Shown one piece after another: positions 13,390-14,220 of a stretch of 14,220 nucleotides of DNA. The position numbers and the translations under genes were made by a program. This DNA comes from Promethearchaeota archaeon. GTDB lineage: Archaea; Asgardarchaeota; Lokiarchaeia; Sigyniarchaeales; Promethearchaeaceae. The notes beneath the pieces were generated by a model that saw only the letters and a list, made by a program, of their open reading frames with translations, was not told the DNA's origin and did no database searches. How positions within the stretch are numbered: the first letter of the stretch is position 1; every line of letters starts with the position of its first letter. The stretch covers positions 1 to 14,220 of the forward strand of contig WJKO01000210.1 in NCBI GenBank assembly GCA_014729055.1, in the 5' to 3' direction.

Positions 13390-14220
13390 ATAATGTTTCC
13401 TCTACAAGAAATCGCCTTAACGCTTATTTTTTTTCTCTTAATATCTAATAATACAAAATGCATTTTCATTACGAGCTTTCTCATATATTTAATGTTAATC
13501 CAATGTTTGTGGAATGAGGATGTTGCACCAGATGTTATGTAATGCACTCTATCAACTACGAAATGTTGATATGAATGTTCGTGCCCGCCTAACCATAATT
13601 TACCACCAGCTTTCCTCACCAACGGGACAATATTATGGATCATATCAAGAACGTTGTTATTTTTTCTAACAGTATTATAGGGCGATGAGTGCCACATGCA
13701 GATCAACCATTCTGTATCATTTTTTTCGACTTTATCGTCTCTTTCAATATAGGGATTAAGTTGCGTTTTTAGAAAGTCATATTGTTGCGATCTTAAATTA
13801 AATGATTTTCCCCAGTCAAATGCGATTACATGCAATCCGTATATATGGATCCCATACGAACGTTTATTATTTGGATAATTAACGTAGGTTCGATATGCAT
13901 TTTCACCAATAAGATTCTTATTTTGCTTGTCAATTTTTAAATCGTGATTTCCAGGAATACCAAGAATTGGCACATTTCTAATTAGTTTACCATGTATATG
14001 GTAAAACCAGCGCCATTGAAAGGGGTTAATTCCGTGCATTGTGTGGTCTCCTAAATATAAAATGAGATCTGGCTTGCTGTCACGAACCTTTTTTAATAAT
14101 CTGAATTGAAAAATTGGCGGAATCAGTTTTCGAGGCTGAATATCACCAAATGTAACAACTCTTGTGTTTAAGGATTCTTTGGGCTGATCTTTAGCCAAAT
14201 GCGCTTGGGGTGCTATAAAC
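13359..14220 (-). CDS. Calcineurin-like metallophosphoesterase, 5' end outside window (probably secreted)
   Basis: Dinuclear metal phosphoesterase of the purple-acid-phosphatase/calcineurin type. Counting from the TTG at 14198, the motifs appear in order: FGD19-I-Q, YLGD51 with G56, GIPGN84-H85-D, M-W-H170 and GGH206-E-H208-SY. The set is complete apart from the first motif reading D-x-Q rather than D-x-H, a known variant. The TTG is unlikely to be the start: it has no ribosome site, and the same frame runs open to the window edge, adding FIAPQAHLAKDQ. That looks like the end of a signal peptide (A-x-A near HLA), so the enzyme is probably exported and begins outside the window. Substrate could be a phosphomonoester, a cyclic nucleotide or a phosphodiester. 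The gene is convergent with the dehydrogenase, 19 bp apart. Confidence 0.85.
   Translation of the reverse strand, partial: FIAPQAHLAKDQPKESLNTRVVTFGDIQPRKLIPPIFQFRLLKKVRDSKPDLILYLGDHTMHGINPFQWRWFYHIHGKLIRNVPILGIPGNHDLKIDKQNKNLIGENAYRTYVNYPNNKRSYGIHIYGLHVIAFDWGKSFNLRSQQYDFLKTQLNPYIERDDKVEKNDTEWLICMWHSSPYNTVRKNNNVLDMIHNIVPLVRKAGGKLWLGGHEHSYQHFVVDRVHYITSGATSSFHKHWINIKYMRKLVMKMHFVLLDIKRKKISVKAISCRGNIIDSFIINQDR

Noticed and set aside
14196..14198. TTG as start of the metallophosphoesterase
   Set aside because: The frame stays open to the window edge and the added residues look like the end of a signal peptide.
1..14220. tRNA, rRNA, insertion sequences, toxin-antitoxin or defence genes
   Set aside because: No cloverleaf, rRNA-like segment, transposase motif, terminal inverted repeats or defence-type domains could be seen on either strand.

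Overview
The window is strongly AT-rich and reads as archaeal. TATA-like boxes sit near the expected distance from several starts, T-rich runs follow several genes, and there is a membrane-tethered regulator with two winged-helix domains, a zinc-ribbon membrane protein and several single-pass surface proteins. URO-D-like proteins, amidohydrolases and FN3-bearing surface enzymes together would fit an Asgard (Lokiarchaeia/Thorarchaeia-like) genome. That placement is inference; there is no marker gene. No tRNA, rRNA, CRISPR array, transposase or phage gene was seen.

Left block (+ strand, 1-4438). The tail of an unidentified gene is followed by a compact set of catabolic enzymes: an L-fucose/L-arabinose isomerase-like protein (220-1536), two COG2159-type amidohydrolases with a 4-bp start/stop overlap (1626-2483 and 2480-3316), and a URO-D/MtaA-superfamily protein (3368-4438). 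The first amidohydrolase starts inside a 13-bp tandem repeat that carries a start codon in every unit. It also has Ser where the family's catalytic Asp is expected, while its partner keeps the Asp. The set looks like a pathway for a modified sugar or small cyclic compound; the substrate cannot be read from the sequence.

Middle block (- strand, 4435-11739). A large secreted CocE/NonD (X-Pro dipeptidyl-peptidase-like) hydrolase with five FN3-like repeats, a C-terminal membrane anchor and a very acidic cytoplasmic tail is split by a -1 frameshift near 6999, inside the enzyme part. Upstream of it lie a multi-pass membrane protein with a C-terminal zinc ribbon (8437-9486), a membrane regulator with an ectodomain and two cytoplasmic winged helices (9688-10941), and a signal-peptide/TM-anchored protein (11080-11739). 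The ectodomain of that last protein looks homologous to the regulator's ectodomain. This pair is the best candidate for an undescribed one-component surface-sensing system.

Right block. Diverging from 11739, a 65-aa protein (11919-12116) overlaps the start of a Gfo/Idh/MocA dehydrogenase with a Cys cluster (12113-13339), so the two are probably translationally coupled. Convergent to it is a calcineurin-like metallophosphoesterase (13359 to the right edge) whose frame stays open out of the window, so its true start, probably a signal peptide, lies outside.
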